NCBI GenBank assembly: GCA_036426205.1
Contig: CM071570.1
Location: forward strand, 73,377,763-73,441,762
Reading direction: 5' to 3'
DNA: 64,000 bases
Origin: Ascaphus truei
Taxonomy: Eukaryota > Chordata > Amphibia > Anura > Ascaphidae
Position 1 is the stretch's first letter. Every line of letters begins with the position of its first letter. This document shows, one piece after another, positions 11,168 to 22,581 of this stretch. The position numbers were made by a program, and so were the translations under genes. The notes beneath the pieces are model-generated. The model worked only from the letters and a program-made list of their open reading frames with translations. It was not told the DNA's origin and searched no databases.

Positions 11168-12884
11168 ATCTGCTATGCTCTTTATTTTCTTTTAATTCCT
11201 TTTTTAAATGAACTTTAGTATTTTTTTTTGCATGTGGCTGCTAAAAGAGCAAATGCGGCACTTGCAGTATGTTTGCACCACACCTACAGCCCTCTAATCA
11301 CACAAACCCCAGCGATAGCCGGCATGATCAGTATTCACCTTGGGCTGTCTCCAGCCTTAGCCTCCGGTTCAGTGCACCTGCTGGTTGATATCACTGATGC
11401 CTAGTTCTCTCTGGCTCTAACTGTTTGCCACTGTGTGCACGTCAACACAGAAACACAGCTCGAATAATATATTTGGGGCTGCGCATTTTCCATGCGCAGA
11501 AACGGTCCCTGACCCGTTCTCAAAATGAAACTCGGGATTCTCTATGCAAACGGAGTTACTCTAAAACTGCACCAGCTAAATTCTCGATACCATAATAAGC
11601 AGATAAAACCTTCTGTAATATAAGAAATATTAATCATTGCATGTTTCGCCGGAAGTATTTACTGAGAAGACTTCAAGACCTATGTACTAAGCGTCGCAAA
11701 CTTGGCGCAGGGAAACGTCATTTGAGATTCCCATGTACTTAACAGAATTTTCTCCATCTGCACCAGCAGTGTCAAAAATGATGTGTTTCTTTTTGAGTAC
11801 AGATGTTAATGATATGTACTAAAGCAATTATCTTTCTGTGCACCAAAAAAGGATAAAAGTGTGTCACCGTTGTGAACCCCAACATTGAAAAAATGTGAGC
11901 GTCAACTTCTGAAACACAGACACACGCACTATATGTACCTAGTAACCAAACAACACGTTTTAGTGCCTAATTGTTTTCGTTTTTATTATGACATTTTTGA
12001 AGCAATACAAATATGACTAAATGTGTCCGTACAAAACCCCTGTGACACGCAACTGTGCAATGCTACTTGTAATGTATAAACGGATGCATGATGCCGTTTT
12101 AGAAATAGTGTGCATTTGCCATGTTTGTTTAGTGTTGCAGTACAACTTTCTGGCACAGCGTTACGGTATATTGAATGGATGAATTGCAATGAGGGATTGC
12201 TGCTTTAAATGGATTTGCAAAAGCACAGCCGCGTGCACTTGCAAGGTGCCTCTATAAATATAAAGGAGGCAACAGAAACATACATAGGGGAGAAACCTGT
12301 CTGGTTGGCTTATTAAATATATACTTGAATGCATCAAGGATCCACATTTTTGATACAAGAGGTTAGCATTCAGTTGTTTTTTTCCCTCCGAGGACACACA
12401 AGGTAAGCTGACAAATGTACCAAACAATGGGCTAAAGTTGGTTTGTGGATTGGGACCCATTATACTACACATTACCTATAACTAACTAGCTGCTTTCTCA
12501 AAAATATAGTACAGTAGGTTACAGTAGTTGCCTGCCTGCCTTCAGTTTGTACAGGTTTAAGTTCCTAGTGACATCGCTGATGGAGGGATGCAAGCTCTGT
12601 GAGAAAGAAGTTGACTGCAGTCTAGTGACTTTAAATCCTCATTTAAAAAAAAAAGAAGATGAACAATGTATTACATTAACACGGTGGATAGAGGAACACA
12701 CTCAAAACAAATAGTACAAGTGTCCACAGAAAACACTCAAACGAAACCAGCTGGTTTGTGATGAATCCAGACACCAAATCCAACATCTGAACAAGTGCAG
12801 TAGCATGAAAGTAAAAGAAAACTTCCAAATAACCGGCGCAGAAAAGCCTTATTGGGTCTATTTAAGTAAATATATTGTAATCAC
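11168..12884. other. rin2 intron, no gene seen
   Basis: AT-rich intron leading to the 101-bp rin2 exon. A segment around 11680-11830 with repeated 'tgtactaa' is reminiscent of frog MITE ends but lacks a clear second terminus. No coding exon or RNA gene was recognised. Confidence 0.5.
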
Positions 12885-12985
12885 CTTAGGCAATCAGTGG
12901 GCTCCACTTCATCTTTGACAAGGAATTCTGTCTGTATCATCTCCTGTTTCAGTTCTCCGATCTCTGAGGCGAGCGTGTCAATGAG
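12885..12985 (-). CDS. rin2: rin2 internal exon (LIDT-ASEIGELKQEM segment)
   Basis: This 101-bp exon encodes 33 codons plus two bases. It contains LIDTLASEIGELKQEM, an N-terminal signature I recognise from vertebrate RIN2, upstream of SH2 and predicted to be helical. The acceptor is strong: a CTAAC branch-point candidate about 25 bases upstream, a pyrimidine tract and CTCCAG (minus strand, plus 12986 onward). The donor is AAG/GTGATT. Only one of three frames is open. It begins in phase 0, matching the phase-0 end of the exon at 39658, and leaves two bases that join the first base of the exon at 2463. That triple agreement makes this a functional exon rather than a chance frame. Confidence 0.94.
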
Positions 12986-13761
12986 CTGGAGAAGGACACA
13001 ACACAGTGACGTTAGTCGGTGAGGCGTGTTCGCAAACTCAGGGCAGGTTTAGTCACAACTTGAACTGGCAGCACTGATTGCAAATCTTTTTTTATCTGTA
13101 CTTCACGAACTTCCTCAAACAGAGGCGAGCAGTTTGAATGAATCAGAATTAGATGTGTCAAAGAGAACAGTAAGCATTGCGCATTGTGAAAACGACATAC
13201 TAGATCTCGCATTGCCTCGTCGGTCTACTACATGGAACTAAAAGATCCTAAAATAAAATGTCTGGGAACCAATGCAGGTTAAATAAGCTTCCAATCATAG
13301 ACAGGTATATCCATGAAACAATTGTGTAATGTAAAATAAAATAAAAATCTAGGTCCGTTTTAGGAACAAGAGAAATGGTCACACAAACATCCATAACAAA
13401 ATAGGGAAACATAGGGAAAATACACAATTCAACAATGATTGCAGGATGCAGACACAAACATCAACAACGTATCAATGAATTGCATTCTTCTTTTTTTGTG
13501 TTAAAGTTGCCCCATTTGTTAAGGACACAACATTTAAGACAGAGATGCGAGTTCAGACTGGCCTCTGAGGAAGCTCCTTTTGCTAATCTCAGTTTTGATT
13601 CACTAAATGCTGCACTGAATTCTAGGAATAGAAAAGGCAAACTAAAATGTAGACCATTAGAAAGGCACTTTATTCCGGTCTATTATGTAAGCAAAATGTA
13701 TTGCTAACAGATACGCAAAAATGAAGTGACTTTCTAAAGCCAGTCTCTATACGCTTTAGAT
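12986..13761. other. start of the large rin2 intron, no gene seen
   Basis: The 26.7-kb intron runs from 12986 to 39657. This first part, in plus coordinates, is AT-rich without recognised repeats. Several short minus-strand frames have no similarity I can name. Confidence 0.5.
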
Positions 13762-13925
13762 CAGGGGTGGCCAACTCCAATCCTCAAGGGCCACCATCAG
13801 GTCAGGTTTTGAGGTGCTTCAGCACAGGTGGTCCAGTCATTGACTGAGCCACATGTGCTGAAGCATGGATATCCAGAAAACCTGACCTGTTATTGGACAT
13901 TGAGGACTGGAGTTGACCAGCCCTG
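13762..13925. mobile_element. 164-bp hAT-like MITE
   Basis: The left end CAGGGGTGGCCAACTCCAAT is inversely repeated by a right end that reads GGAGTTGACCAGCCCTG. The flanking 8-mers CTTTAGAT and CCTTATAT match at 6 of 8. Internal palindromic segments (AGCACAGGTGG, CCACATGTGCTG) and the termini are shared with 49725-49948. Confidence 0.75.
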
Positions 13926-14517
13926 CCTTATATCTACTGACTGTAATCATACTTTCTTAATCATCAGTAAAAGCCAACACATTTCTGGAAAGCTCTACTG
14001 GGACAGTTTACATGGGCCACCAATATATTGGGGATAGGAAGCTCCACTAGAAAAGAAACCAGATATATTTTGTTTAAAAACTACAGTGTTTCTGAACTTA
14101 CTTGTGCTTTTCTGCAAACTGAGACATTTGACAGCTTTAGACATAGGGAACATTATATAAAATACCATGGAATTAAACTTAAATGCCACAGTTCTTCAGG
14201 ACAGGAATTCCTTGTCTACAACATGTCTGCTGCAGTCATTTTCGCTGTCGCCGTTTAGCAGCCACGGTAACCCCCTAACCTTACCCCTTCCCCTAAAAAA
14301 AACACTAACCCATAATGCCAACGCTAATCTTTACCCCCTTACTCTACTCTAAAACCTCCAACAACCTTTCACACCAAAAAAACCCATACCCCTTAATACG
14401 ACCGCTAATCGCTTCACCCAAGCGTGAAAAGGCCAGTGGCCGACTCTCTGTGGTGGCTCTGGCGAATGGTCCCATTCTAGGAATTCCTGCTTCTATTGTG
14501 TGGTTTTATGACTAATA

Positions 14518-14756
14518 CAGGGGTGCACAATCATTTCCCCCCGCCCCCCTCTTTACCTTGGCTCCGGGTTGACATCATGACGTCACATTCCCATGGCAAC
14601 GCGTCTCCAGCCACCTGAGCTAAGGTAAGTGAAGCTTACAGAGGCCTTCACTGCTCCCCCAGCATTTAATTGAAATGCCTTTGGGAAGCGCACGGGGCCT
14701 CTGTAAACCCCGCACCCCCGCAGACAATCTCACGCCCCCCAGTTTGCGCACCCCTG
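14518..14756. mobile_element. 239-bp hAT-like MITE
   Basis: The left end CAGGGGTGCACAATC and right end AGTTTGCGCACCCCTG are inverted repeats. The flanking 8-mers GACTAATA and GTCTAATG match at 6 of 8. Degraded copies are at 5503-5717 and 46928-47082. Non-coding. Confidence 0.8.
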
Positions 14757-14779
14757 GTCTAATGCACTATTGTACTTTA

Positions 14780-14850
14780 ACTCCCTAGAATGTTCTGATG
14801 TCATTTTGTAAAGCACTCGGCACGCTATAGATAAAATAAATGTATGTTTA
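14780..14850 (+). mobile_element. L2-type LINE 3' tail fragment
   Basis: The sequence TTTTGTAAAGCACTCGGCAC followed by CTATAGATAAAATAAATG resembles the 3' terminus of frog L2-clade LINEs. Compare 29670-29716 and 31463-31505. Too short to assign a subfamily. Confidence 0.45.
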
Positions 14851-15857
14851 CCAGAACAGTATGTTCAGCTCTCTTAATATAGGACTATTTCTTCCAGATT
14901 AGTACAATATTGGAGAAACTCCATGTAAACGAACCCTTGAAACCCTGTCAAGAATACACAGACAGCCACGTCAGCTAATTAACAAGTGCCACTTCCATGG
15001 AGAAACGCTGCCTGGTGCGGTTTGTGCCTAATTACGTGTTTAGCTGGTTCCTGGCTGAGAACTTCAATATCAACAAAACAGATTCTGAGCTGATCAGCAT
15101 TGTCAATAATCGTCAGTAGTTTGTATTACACTGGAAGTACTTGCTGGGCCCATTTATACCGTGTGTGATTGATCATAGCTCAAGTTCAATATTTTTTATG
15201 GCGTTTATATTTACAGTTCAGCGACAGAATACGCATATATGGAATAGAATAAATAGAAAACGTAAAAGCACACACTCGTATATAATCACAGATTAAGGCA
15301 GATTTTAAAATATGTATACATTCAGTAGAACTGATGGCAATAATAATTAGTGCAAACTAAAAAGCGCTAATATCTACTATTAATGTGATAACTAACTCAA
15401 ATATAAGTGTTGCAAATGCCAATGAAAAAAACAATTAAAAGGCAAACAAACCAACTAAAATAACTTAAAGTCCCATGTGAGTGTCCTGTGATAATGTCCA
15501 GTAAGCAGCTTAAAAAGGTCCCACTGGATGTCCTATGATGGGGCCACAAATTTACTATTTCACAGAAACGTATTTATTTTTACCAGCGAAACACCACTGA
15601 ATGCTATATTTCATAGGTTTGAATACATATTAACCGTGTGCGTGCCAGGGGGCCGTGGCACTCTGATGTCATTATGTATCCGCTCCATCGCGGATGACGG
15701 AACCGAAGAAGGAGTCGGTCTCCTTCCGTTCTACTTTATGGTAGTGGAGCGTAGGACGCGAGCTCCCCTAGAAAAACGAGCTGGCATTTTATGGCCCCAG
15801 ACCCCATGACGTAGTAGTTACGTCTCAGGGCACCCAGAGTGTTAATGACCCAACTTC
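14851..15857. other. rin2 intron, no gene seen
   Basis: AT-rich sequence. CpG-bearing segments near 15640-15800 may belong to an unrecognised repeat. No coding exon with splice sites was found. Confidence 0.5.
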
Positions 15858-15985
15858 TCAATCGTACAAGGTGTTCTTGTGAGCAGTGGTCTTTTCATCA
15901 GATGGAATGTATAAGTGTCTACATCTGACAATGAGGTCTCTGAAGTCTCGAAACCTTCTGCACAAGAACACCTTGTACGATTGAG
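15858..15985. repeat. inverted repeat with 25-bp arms around a GAAAC motif
   Basis: CTCAATCGTACAAGGTGTTC at 15858 onward is repeated in inverse at 15961-15985 with no mismatch over about 25 bp. The inter-arm segment contains CTGACA, then GTCTCTGAAGTCTCGAAAC near 15926-15953. This resembles the decayed hammerhead-like signature of other units in this window. Probably a fragment of a Penelope-type terminal repeat, by inference. Confidence 0.6.
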
Positions 15986-17354
15986 ATGTCGGTTCAGTTG
16001 TGACACGGACTCAGAGAGAAATAACAGAAAATCCACAAAAGTTGACATCCGATACTTCATTTACACGTAGGAATAAACAACGTAAAGGAAAAAGTAAATG
16101 ACAAGAGCATTAGTTGTAGTAATTAGTTGACATACTGTCGGGAAAAAAAATCGTAAATAGTTTAAATATGTTATATTCACGTTGCTTGTCAATGTGTTTA
16201 TATCCCATGGTATTACAGTGTGCTATGTAGCGTCTTAGAAATACATTCGGTTCATAATATATACAAACATCTAAAACTGTGAATATTACAATTACTCCTC
16301 AACCGTACATATTTGTTCACATGGCATCTCCATTGAACTTGTCCTAATGGAATTTAAGAGCGGGATGTACGTTTCCTGTCTTAGTAGGGCCATTGTTTGA
16401 TCACTTCTCCTTCCAAGGTTATTTCCTTCTGTGCAAAATAAGGAAACTCATGCAGGTCAACTTGACAATAGTGTCTAGAAAGAAATTTTATCTAACCCAT
16501 GCGTTTGAAAAGAAAAAACACACACTGCCGACTGCTTTGGCTCTCATTATTCTCTTACTTCCAGCCGGACATCACTTGGTTAATGTATCAATTATGGTGC
16601 TTTATTTTTCTTTATCGGCCTCCACGTTTGTCCTTTGGCTGCATGGCTGGCACACCAAACATCGGCTGTTTTGCCTAGCTATCTCACATGTACGGTGCTA
16701 CAGTAATGTGACGTTAAGTCTATGCGGAGAAGAACAACGGCTGTTGTTTTTGCCTATCATTTTCTCGAGGATACGTACATGTTAACCTCCGGGAAAATAA
16801 CAATTTACTGTAGGCAACGTGACAATACAAACGCTGATCGAATGGAGCTCAGGCCCTTAGGGCACTATCCAATTTACACTGTTCCACACGTGCTGAATCC
16901 AGGCATGAGGTAAATTACTTGGTGAGGGTCCCTCCTGCTGCTACTTATCCTCCCGCAATCAACGGGGCAATACTTAGAGAACAAAAACAAGAAGGAGCGC
17001 AACGAATGGACTGGTAAATGTAAAAGTCGTTTATATAGAGAAGTAGCAAAATATTTAAAAACTCACATCAAGTATAGGATACATCGGCTGTAAACATCAC
17101 AACAAAATGCAGTGCCTGGCTGGTAATGATCCGACCTCCTAGCAAGGAAAGTCCCGCAGCTGAGTAAGGCTCCGGCGCCTAGCAGGACAGCTGATCGGCA
17201 GCCGAATGGAGGCACCAGTGGTAATGTAGCAGAGGGACGGTGATACAGTCTACACCACAATTTATAATATAGATACAGCAAGGCCCAGCTTCTCGGCGCC
17301 CCGCTTTTCGCCGATCCGCTGATATGGCGGTACCGAGAAGGGGGCCGCCATGTC
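15986..17354. other. rin2 intron, no gene seen
   Basis: A 130-codon plus-strand frame at 16393-16785 has no motifs, no recognisable similarity and no splice context, so it is not called. From about 16980 the sequence becomes part of an unclassified repeat that runs into the NRF1-type array. Confidence 0.5.
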
Positions 17355-17526
17355 TGCGCATGCGCAGAACGGGGAAGTCCGAGGTCGCGCATGCGCAGAA
17401 CGGGCGGTTGCCGAGGGTGCGCATGCGCAGAACGAAGGGTGCGCATGCGCAGAACGAAGGTTGCGCGCGCAGAACGGAGGTTGCACATGCGTAGAAGGGG
17501 GGGAATTGCCGGTTTGCGCATGCGCA
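17355..17526. repeat. tandem array of NRF1-type palindromes
   Basis: TGCGCATGCGCA, the NRF1 consensus palindrome, occurs exactly at 17355, 17418, 17440 and 17515, and as CGCGCATGCGCA at 17386. Decayed versions are at about 17462 and 17482. Most are followed by GAACG, so the unit is GCGCATGCGCAGAACG with variable spacers. The array is a CpG island in miniature inside an AT-rich intron. It probably lies within a repeat element. Arginine- and cysteine-rich frames across it are artefacts. Confidence 0.9.
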
Positions 17527-17669
17527 CACGCCGAAAATCCACCGGTTACGCATTCCGGCGGGCCCTTGGAACGGAACCTGCCGCATGCCCGGGGCCCTCC
17601 TGTATACACATACATACATACATATACACGTGTCTTACCAGCCAAGAATTATTAACCCTTTCATTAGCA

Positions 17670-18120
17670 CAGTGATTCCCAACCAGGGTTCCGTGGAACC
17701 CTGGGGCTCCTTGAAGCAGTCTCAGGAGTTCCTCCTACGGACCACAGACCCTCTCCCACCCCCTGGGGTGTTTTTTTTGGTATGTATTTTGTAGGGTGGA
17801 TTGAGAGAGAGTGGGGTAATTGACGGAAGGTAGGGGCGAGTGAGAGAAGGGAGGGGGCAGGAGGGAGTTAGTGAGGAAAAGAGGGAGTAAGAGTGAGACG
17901 CAAGGGATAAATACATGCGAGGCGGGAGGGGGGAGAGTTAGTGAGATGGATGGGAGAGAAATACATGGGTAGAGGGTGGGAAATAGAGGTGGCTCGTGAG
18001 GTATGAAATGTTGTGACTGACCCCTGTCGAACCTAATATGTGTCAGCCAGATAGGGGTTCCCCGAGATTTTTCTAAATACTTCAAGGGTTCCTCCAAACA
18101 AAAATGGTTGGAAATCACTG
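17670..18120. mobile_element. 451-bp hAT-like element
   Basis: The left end CAGTGATTCCCAACC and right end GGTTGGAAATCACTG are inverted repeats. The flanking 8-mers CATTAGCA (17662-17669) and CTTTAGCA (18121-18128) differ by one base. The interior is purine-rich (GGGAG repeats), with no transposase. Confidence 0.85.
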
Positions 18121-18539
18121 CTTTAGCATAAGGTTACTTTAACGTTTTGGGTGGAGGGGAGAAAGTCTGAATTTTCTTTGTAGTGCCAAAGCTGCATTTT
18201 TGGACGTTCTTGAATATGGCCCTTATTGGGATGAAAGAAATACCCTTTACATCCTTCCCGCTACTGTGCAGATTGTTTCCTTAGGGGGAAAAAAACCATG
18301 AGACATGTCAAAATAATTCTGTACGAATCAGCCCTGCCCCATGCCGAACACAATGAACGGATACAAAAGTAAATATGAAAGGAGAAAGGTACATAAACAG
18401 TTTGTACTGGAAACATTTCTCGTATGAGAGGATAATGTGATTGTAAAGTGGTGGGTGTACAGGTAAACTCCACCCCAATTATTTATTTTGCTTTGATCCT
18501 GCAGACGAGACCCTAAGGTAAGTTGGGAAGATGACAAAA

Positions 18540-19564
18540 AAAATCCCACGATAACGGTATCAATCAATTTATCACGATAACGATATATATCGCAATAAAT
18601 ATTTCATTTAAACAAGTAGTTTGAAAATGTTCTAGTAAATCTAAAGAAAGTGTTTTTAAAAGAAATAAATTTTCTTTAGATTTACTAGAACAAAAGGGCC
18701 CTTCATTTCCAAATACTTTCCATGTCTGCACTTCATGTTTTCTCACCTACACTGCTCCCATCTCCCTAACATCCCCATCATTCATCATCCCATCGCTCGT
18801 ACCCTTAGATCAGTGTTTTTCAACAGGGGTTCCCTGCAATTTTTAGGTCATTTGAAAATTGTACCAAATACAGAAGAATTTACAATGCATTTGATCTCAG
18901 ACCCGCTATTAGAGAGGGTTGGGAGTTCCTTACAATGCATCTGATATCAGACGTGCTATTAGAGAGGGTTGGGGGTTCCTCAGAATTTCCCAATATAATT
19001 ATAGGGTTCCTTACCCAAAAAAGGTTGGCAACCACTGCCTTAGATACTCTCTCCAATTAAAAACACATTTCGTATATAAAATATTCAAAATATATAATTT
19101 TAGAAAATTCTAAAGAAAATTTGCTCTTTTGATAAAACATTTTATTAAGAATTGTTGAAAAATCTGTTTTACATTTTTAACATGGAGGAGGGGTTTAGTG
19201 CCCCAGGAGGAAGGTGGGGATGGTTTGAGTGCCCCAGGGGGAGAATGTGGATGTGGGGGTTAAGTGCCCCAGGGGGATGGTGGGGATAATAGAAGGAAAG
19301 TCAGGAGGACGAGTTACCTTTCAGTGCTGCACGGTTTAACACGCTTTCCCTCCCCATCCTACCTGAAGTCACTCCCTCTCTGAGCCTATGTTCAGAAGCA
19401 GGAATAGAGGGAGGACTCAGACTTCACAGTGCGGCAGCTTCAAAGTGGCGCCACTGACCGCAGGAAGTCGGCACCATGCAATACCGCGATAATCTCCCAT
19501 ATCGGCACACCGTCAGATTTTATTATCGCAGTATTACTGCGTACCACTATATTGCCCAACCCTA
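18540..19564. mobile_element. hAT-like element of the GGGCGATA type with a nested insertion
   Basis: The right end reads, on the minus strand, TAGGGTTGGGCAATATAG, and both flanks are rich in CGATAACGATATATCG-like sequence typical of a widespread vertebrate non-autonomous family. A hairpin (arms TTCTAGTAAATCTAAAG, 18630-18690) lies near the left side. A three- to four-copy repeat containing GTGCCCCAGG is at 19195-19280. The left limit is approximate and no target duplication was established. Confidence 0.55.
18811..19037. mobile_element. 227-bp hAT-like MITE with perfect target duplication
   Basis: The left end CAGTGTTTTTCAAC and the right end GGTTGGCAACCACTG are imperfect inverted repeats. 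CCTTAGAT flanks both sides exactly (18803-18810, 19038-19045). It contains an internal tandem duplication of about 55 bp (TTAGAGAGGGTTGGG twice). It sits inside the larger hAT-like element, so it is the younger insertion. Confidence 0.88.
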
Positions 19565-19939
19565 CCCTAAGGGGGCATGTTCAATAACGTGCGATAGCGA
19601 GGATTCAGCACTGCTGCAGGGAAACTCCCACTGGCTTGATTGGGACTACGTGCAGTAATGTGCACTTTAGTGCATGAGGCCCTAAGTATTTTATTCAGCA
19701 ACCCTACTCTGAGCCGTCATCACCAACAGTCCTTCCCTTATTTTACCAAGAGCACACACCCATGGGGAGAGGCCAGACAAATAATAGTTCCCAGGATAGA
19801 GAGACAGCAATGACCACACTACCATATAATCACATGTAATTTATTTGACTGGAACTTTATACCTAAAAATAGCATAATAAAGAAAAGTATAAAAAATATA
19901 CAATGAATTACACTAAAATGTTATTTTGTACTTGTACTT

Positions 19940-20060
19940 GACGCATGGGGAGGGGGGGAAAGAGGGGGAGACCCATTGGGAAGGGGGAAGACAAATGGGG
20001 ATGGGGGGGAAGAGGGGGTGACAAATGGGGATGGGGCGGAAGAGAGGGTAACATGAGGGG
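19940..20060. repeat. GGGGATGGGGG-type minisatellite
   Basis: About four imperfect copies of a 30-bp purine-rich unit containing GGGGATGGGG and GAAGAGGGGGTGACA. It probably belongs to the hAT-like element whose right end is near 20345. Confidence 0.75.
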
Positions 20061-20284
20061 ATGAAAGGAGGTACAAGGGGGCCCGTGGGGTTATTGTCCC
20101 TACCTTGCTCTCCAGTCTCCAAAGTCAGCACCATGTGGAGCTCTCACCACGTGTGCTGCTTGGGAGCCAACCAGTAGTCGCTGGTCCATTGGAGCTCATG
20201 AGATGAGCTGGCTGGGGGGCGCTCTGGCTTATCTTCCATGTCTCTATGGTCTCTCTGCACAGTCTGCAGTCAGAGCCCATATTT

Positions 20285-20345
20285 TGTTTTCCTTCAGGGG
20301 CCACACATTAAGCACTAAAAAGCCACAGGTTGCCACGCCTGCTCT
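20285..20345. mobile_element. hAT-like right terminus
   Basis: The stretch ending CACAGGTTGCCACGCCTG, preceded by GGGGCCACACATTAAGC, matches the usual right end of vertebrate non-autonomous hAT elements. The matching left end was not found, so the extent is unknown. Confidence 0.45.
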
Positions 20346-20859
20346 AAAAAGTCCCGGACCTGCCCAGAGGAGGCACTTATCTTGATGCCAGTTGAAAGGG
20401 ATATAGATAGAAGTATTCCTTGAATTCAGTTGTACACCAGAGCCTTCCTCTGTGGGGACACTATATTCAGGACCCCGAGTTAGGAACCCTATGAATTTAT
20501 TGCATATTCCTCCGTGTATCTTCTTGCACTAATAAATCAGTAAAATTAGCTTAATTATTCTTTCTAGAGGTGCTTACTTATGAAGGGCACTTTGCTATAT
20601 GTCAAACTAATTAAGATGAGGTGACATGGCCAAACTGCAGCTATTTACAGGACATAATAAGAACTGAACTCCCTACTAGAATAAGGGTGTGGCCATTTAG
20701 ATCAATATACTTCCCATGATTACATCACTGGTGATGAGTTAGAATAGGAGGGGTGGAAACGGATGATCCTATACAATTTAACCCCTTCTACCAATTAACC
20801 CTTTAACCTCCTAGTAGCCACCCATGAGGGATATACAGTATATATACACATACACACAC

Positions 20860-21180
20860 AGGTCTATCTGTATATCTGTAGCTGTATTTACCTACTCATC
20901 TGATCTTTTGCTCTCCCTCTTCTCTTATACTCTTATGTGATTCTATCCTATTTTCTCTCTTTTACTTATTCCTTTCCCTGTCTCTCTACATCTTTACTTT
21001 TTTTTCAACACTATAACTCTTTCCCTATCTTTATCTCTTGTTCTCTTTCCTCCTCCCTCTTTTCTTGAATTCTCTCTCTCTCTTTGTCCACTCTATTTCT
21101 TTCTTCTTTCCACTCTCTCATCCTTTCCTGCTCTTTTCTGTTTTCGCTTTCGTTTCCCTTAGCCATCTCCTTCCTTTGCC
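20860..21180. repeat. pyrimidine-rich (CT)n-type tract
   Basis: Over 300 bases dominated by CTCT, TTTC and CCTC. Long serine/leucine-rich frames across it are compositional. Confidence 0.85.
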
Positions 21181-21183
21181 CTA

Positions 21184-21840
21184 TACAGGCAGTCCTCGTT
21201 TTACAACGCTTCGCTTTACAACGAATGGCTTATCCAACGCTAGGCAATGCATACCTATATTCATTTTTACAACGCCAAAATGGCTTATCCAACGCTCTTA
21301 CGACGCTTTGCAACGTTGTGTATGTGTGTTTATATATATGGAGAATCAGAGATACATACTCAGAGTGTTCTCTCCATCGATTATCGAGTCGCCAGATGCC
21401 CCCCTCGCTACTAGTGAGTAGAGCTGAGATCTATCCCCTCTCATCTTTCTCCGAGCAGTTCTATCTGATCTGACCCATCCTAGTGTGCTCGATATAAAGA
21501 CAGCAGAATAGTGAAGAGAGAAGAGAGAGAGACACAGAATAGGGAGAGAGAGACACACGCAGAATGTTGTGAGAGAGAGAGATACACAGGTTGTGGGGTG
21601 CAGGGGGCTAGGGTTCGTGGGGAGAGAGAGTGTCAGAGTATGACGAGCGAGGTCGTGATGTGGGGGGCGAGATAGAAGACACAGGGTGAATCTTCGTAGA
21701 GCATGGGAAAACGAGATACACAGAATAGGAGAGAGAGACACAACGCAGAATAGGGAGAGAGAGAGGAGAGACACAGAATAGGGAAGAAGATAGAGAGATA
21801 TCACGATAGGTAGAGATAGAGAGATGAGACACAGAAGGCG
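21184..21840. mobile_element. TACAGGCAGT-type element fused to a CTATTCTGTGTCTC satellite
   Basis: The left end TACAGGCAGTCCTCG is shared with 26446. Both copies also share a block reading CTTACGACGCTTTGCAACGT (21296-21318; 26732-26754). From about 21525 to 21840 there are repeats of GAGAGACACAGAATAGGGAG, in the opposite orientation to the equivalent satellite of the second copy. The right end is lost in the assembly gap. Confidence 0.6.
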
Positions 21841-21845
21841 TAGAG

Positions 21846-21945
21846 NNNNNNNNNNNNNNNNNNNNNNNNNNNNNNNNNNNNNNNNNNNNNNNNNNNNNNN
21901 NNNNNNNNNNNNNNNNNNNNNNNNNNNNNNNNNNNNNNNNNNNNN
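21846..21945. other. assembly gap of 100 N
   Basis: Exactly 100 ambiguous bases, the usual placeholder length for a gap of unknown size. It sits between a GA-rich satellite and a G-rich tract, which explains why assembly failed. No feature crossing it should be trusted. Confidence 0.99.
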
Positions 21946-22581
21946 GAGAATCGGGGGTGGGGGGGCCGCGCTGCAGAGAGAAGGGGGGTTCCGCCGAGGT
22001 AGGGGAGGGGGTGGGGAGATAGGGGCGTTGGGGGATGGGTGCAGGGCGTGAGAGAATGGGGGTGTGGGGAGTGGGCCTGTGAGAAAGGGGTTGTTGGAGT
22101 GAGGGTGGTGAGACTAGGGTTGGCGGCGGAGGGTGCAGGTTTGTTTGTGAGAGAATGGAGGAGGGGGGGGAAGAGGGGGTGAGATGGATAACGGGGGGGG
22201 GGTGGTGAGGAAGGAGGGGGCTTGTGGGCGAGTGAGAATGGAGGGGGGTGGGGGGGAGGGAGAATGAGGATGGGGGGTGGTGGTTTAGATGGGGGGGGAG
22301 GTGTTGTTGAATTGGAGGAGGGGGGGAAGGTGTGAGAATTGGGGGGGTTGTGATGGATGGTGGGGTTGCGGGGGAGGGTGTTGTGAGAACTGAGTGGAGG
22401 GTGTGGGGGGCGGGAGTGGAGTAAATGTGGGGAGAGGGTGAGAGAGAGAGAGAATTTTGGGGGGGGTGGGGGGATAGAGGAATGGGGAGTGAGAGGGAAG
22501 GGCGCCAGTTGATGATGTAATTGTTTTTAGTAATATTTTTTTCATATGTCTGTTTTTTTATTTTGTTAATCTGGTCACCCT
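21946..22581. repeat. G-rich tract ending in a GGTCACCCTA hAT-like terminus
   Basis: About 550 bases of G-rich sequence (GGGGGTG, GAGAATGG) lead into ATCTGGTCACCCTA at 22568-22581. That is the same terminus as at 27206 and 60745, so the tract is probably the interior of one hAT-like element whose other end lies in or beyond the gap. Confidence 0.65.

Noticed and set aside
16393..16785. 130-codon plus-strand frame
   Set aside because: No recognised motif, no acceptor or donor of quality, and hydrophobic stretches consistent with AT-rich noise.
17063..17675. Overlapping long frames rich in Cys, Arg and Ala on both strands
   Set aside because: They are generated by the GCGCATGCGCAGAACG array and flanking repeat; there is no splice context or conserved domain.
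21824..22051. Open frame crossing the N gap
   Set aside because: It includes about 33 unknown residues from the gap and G-rich low-complexity flanks.
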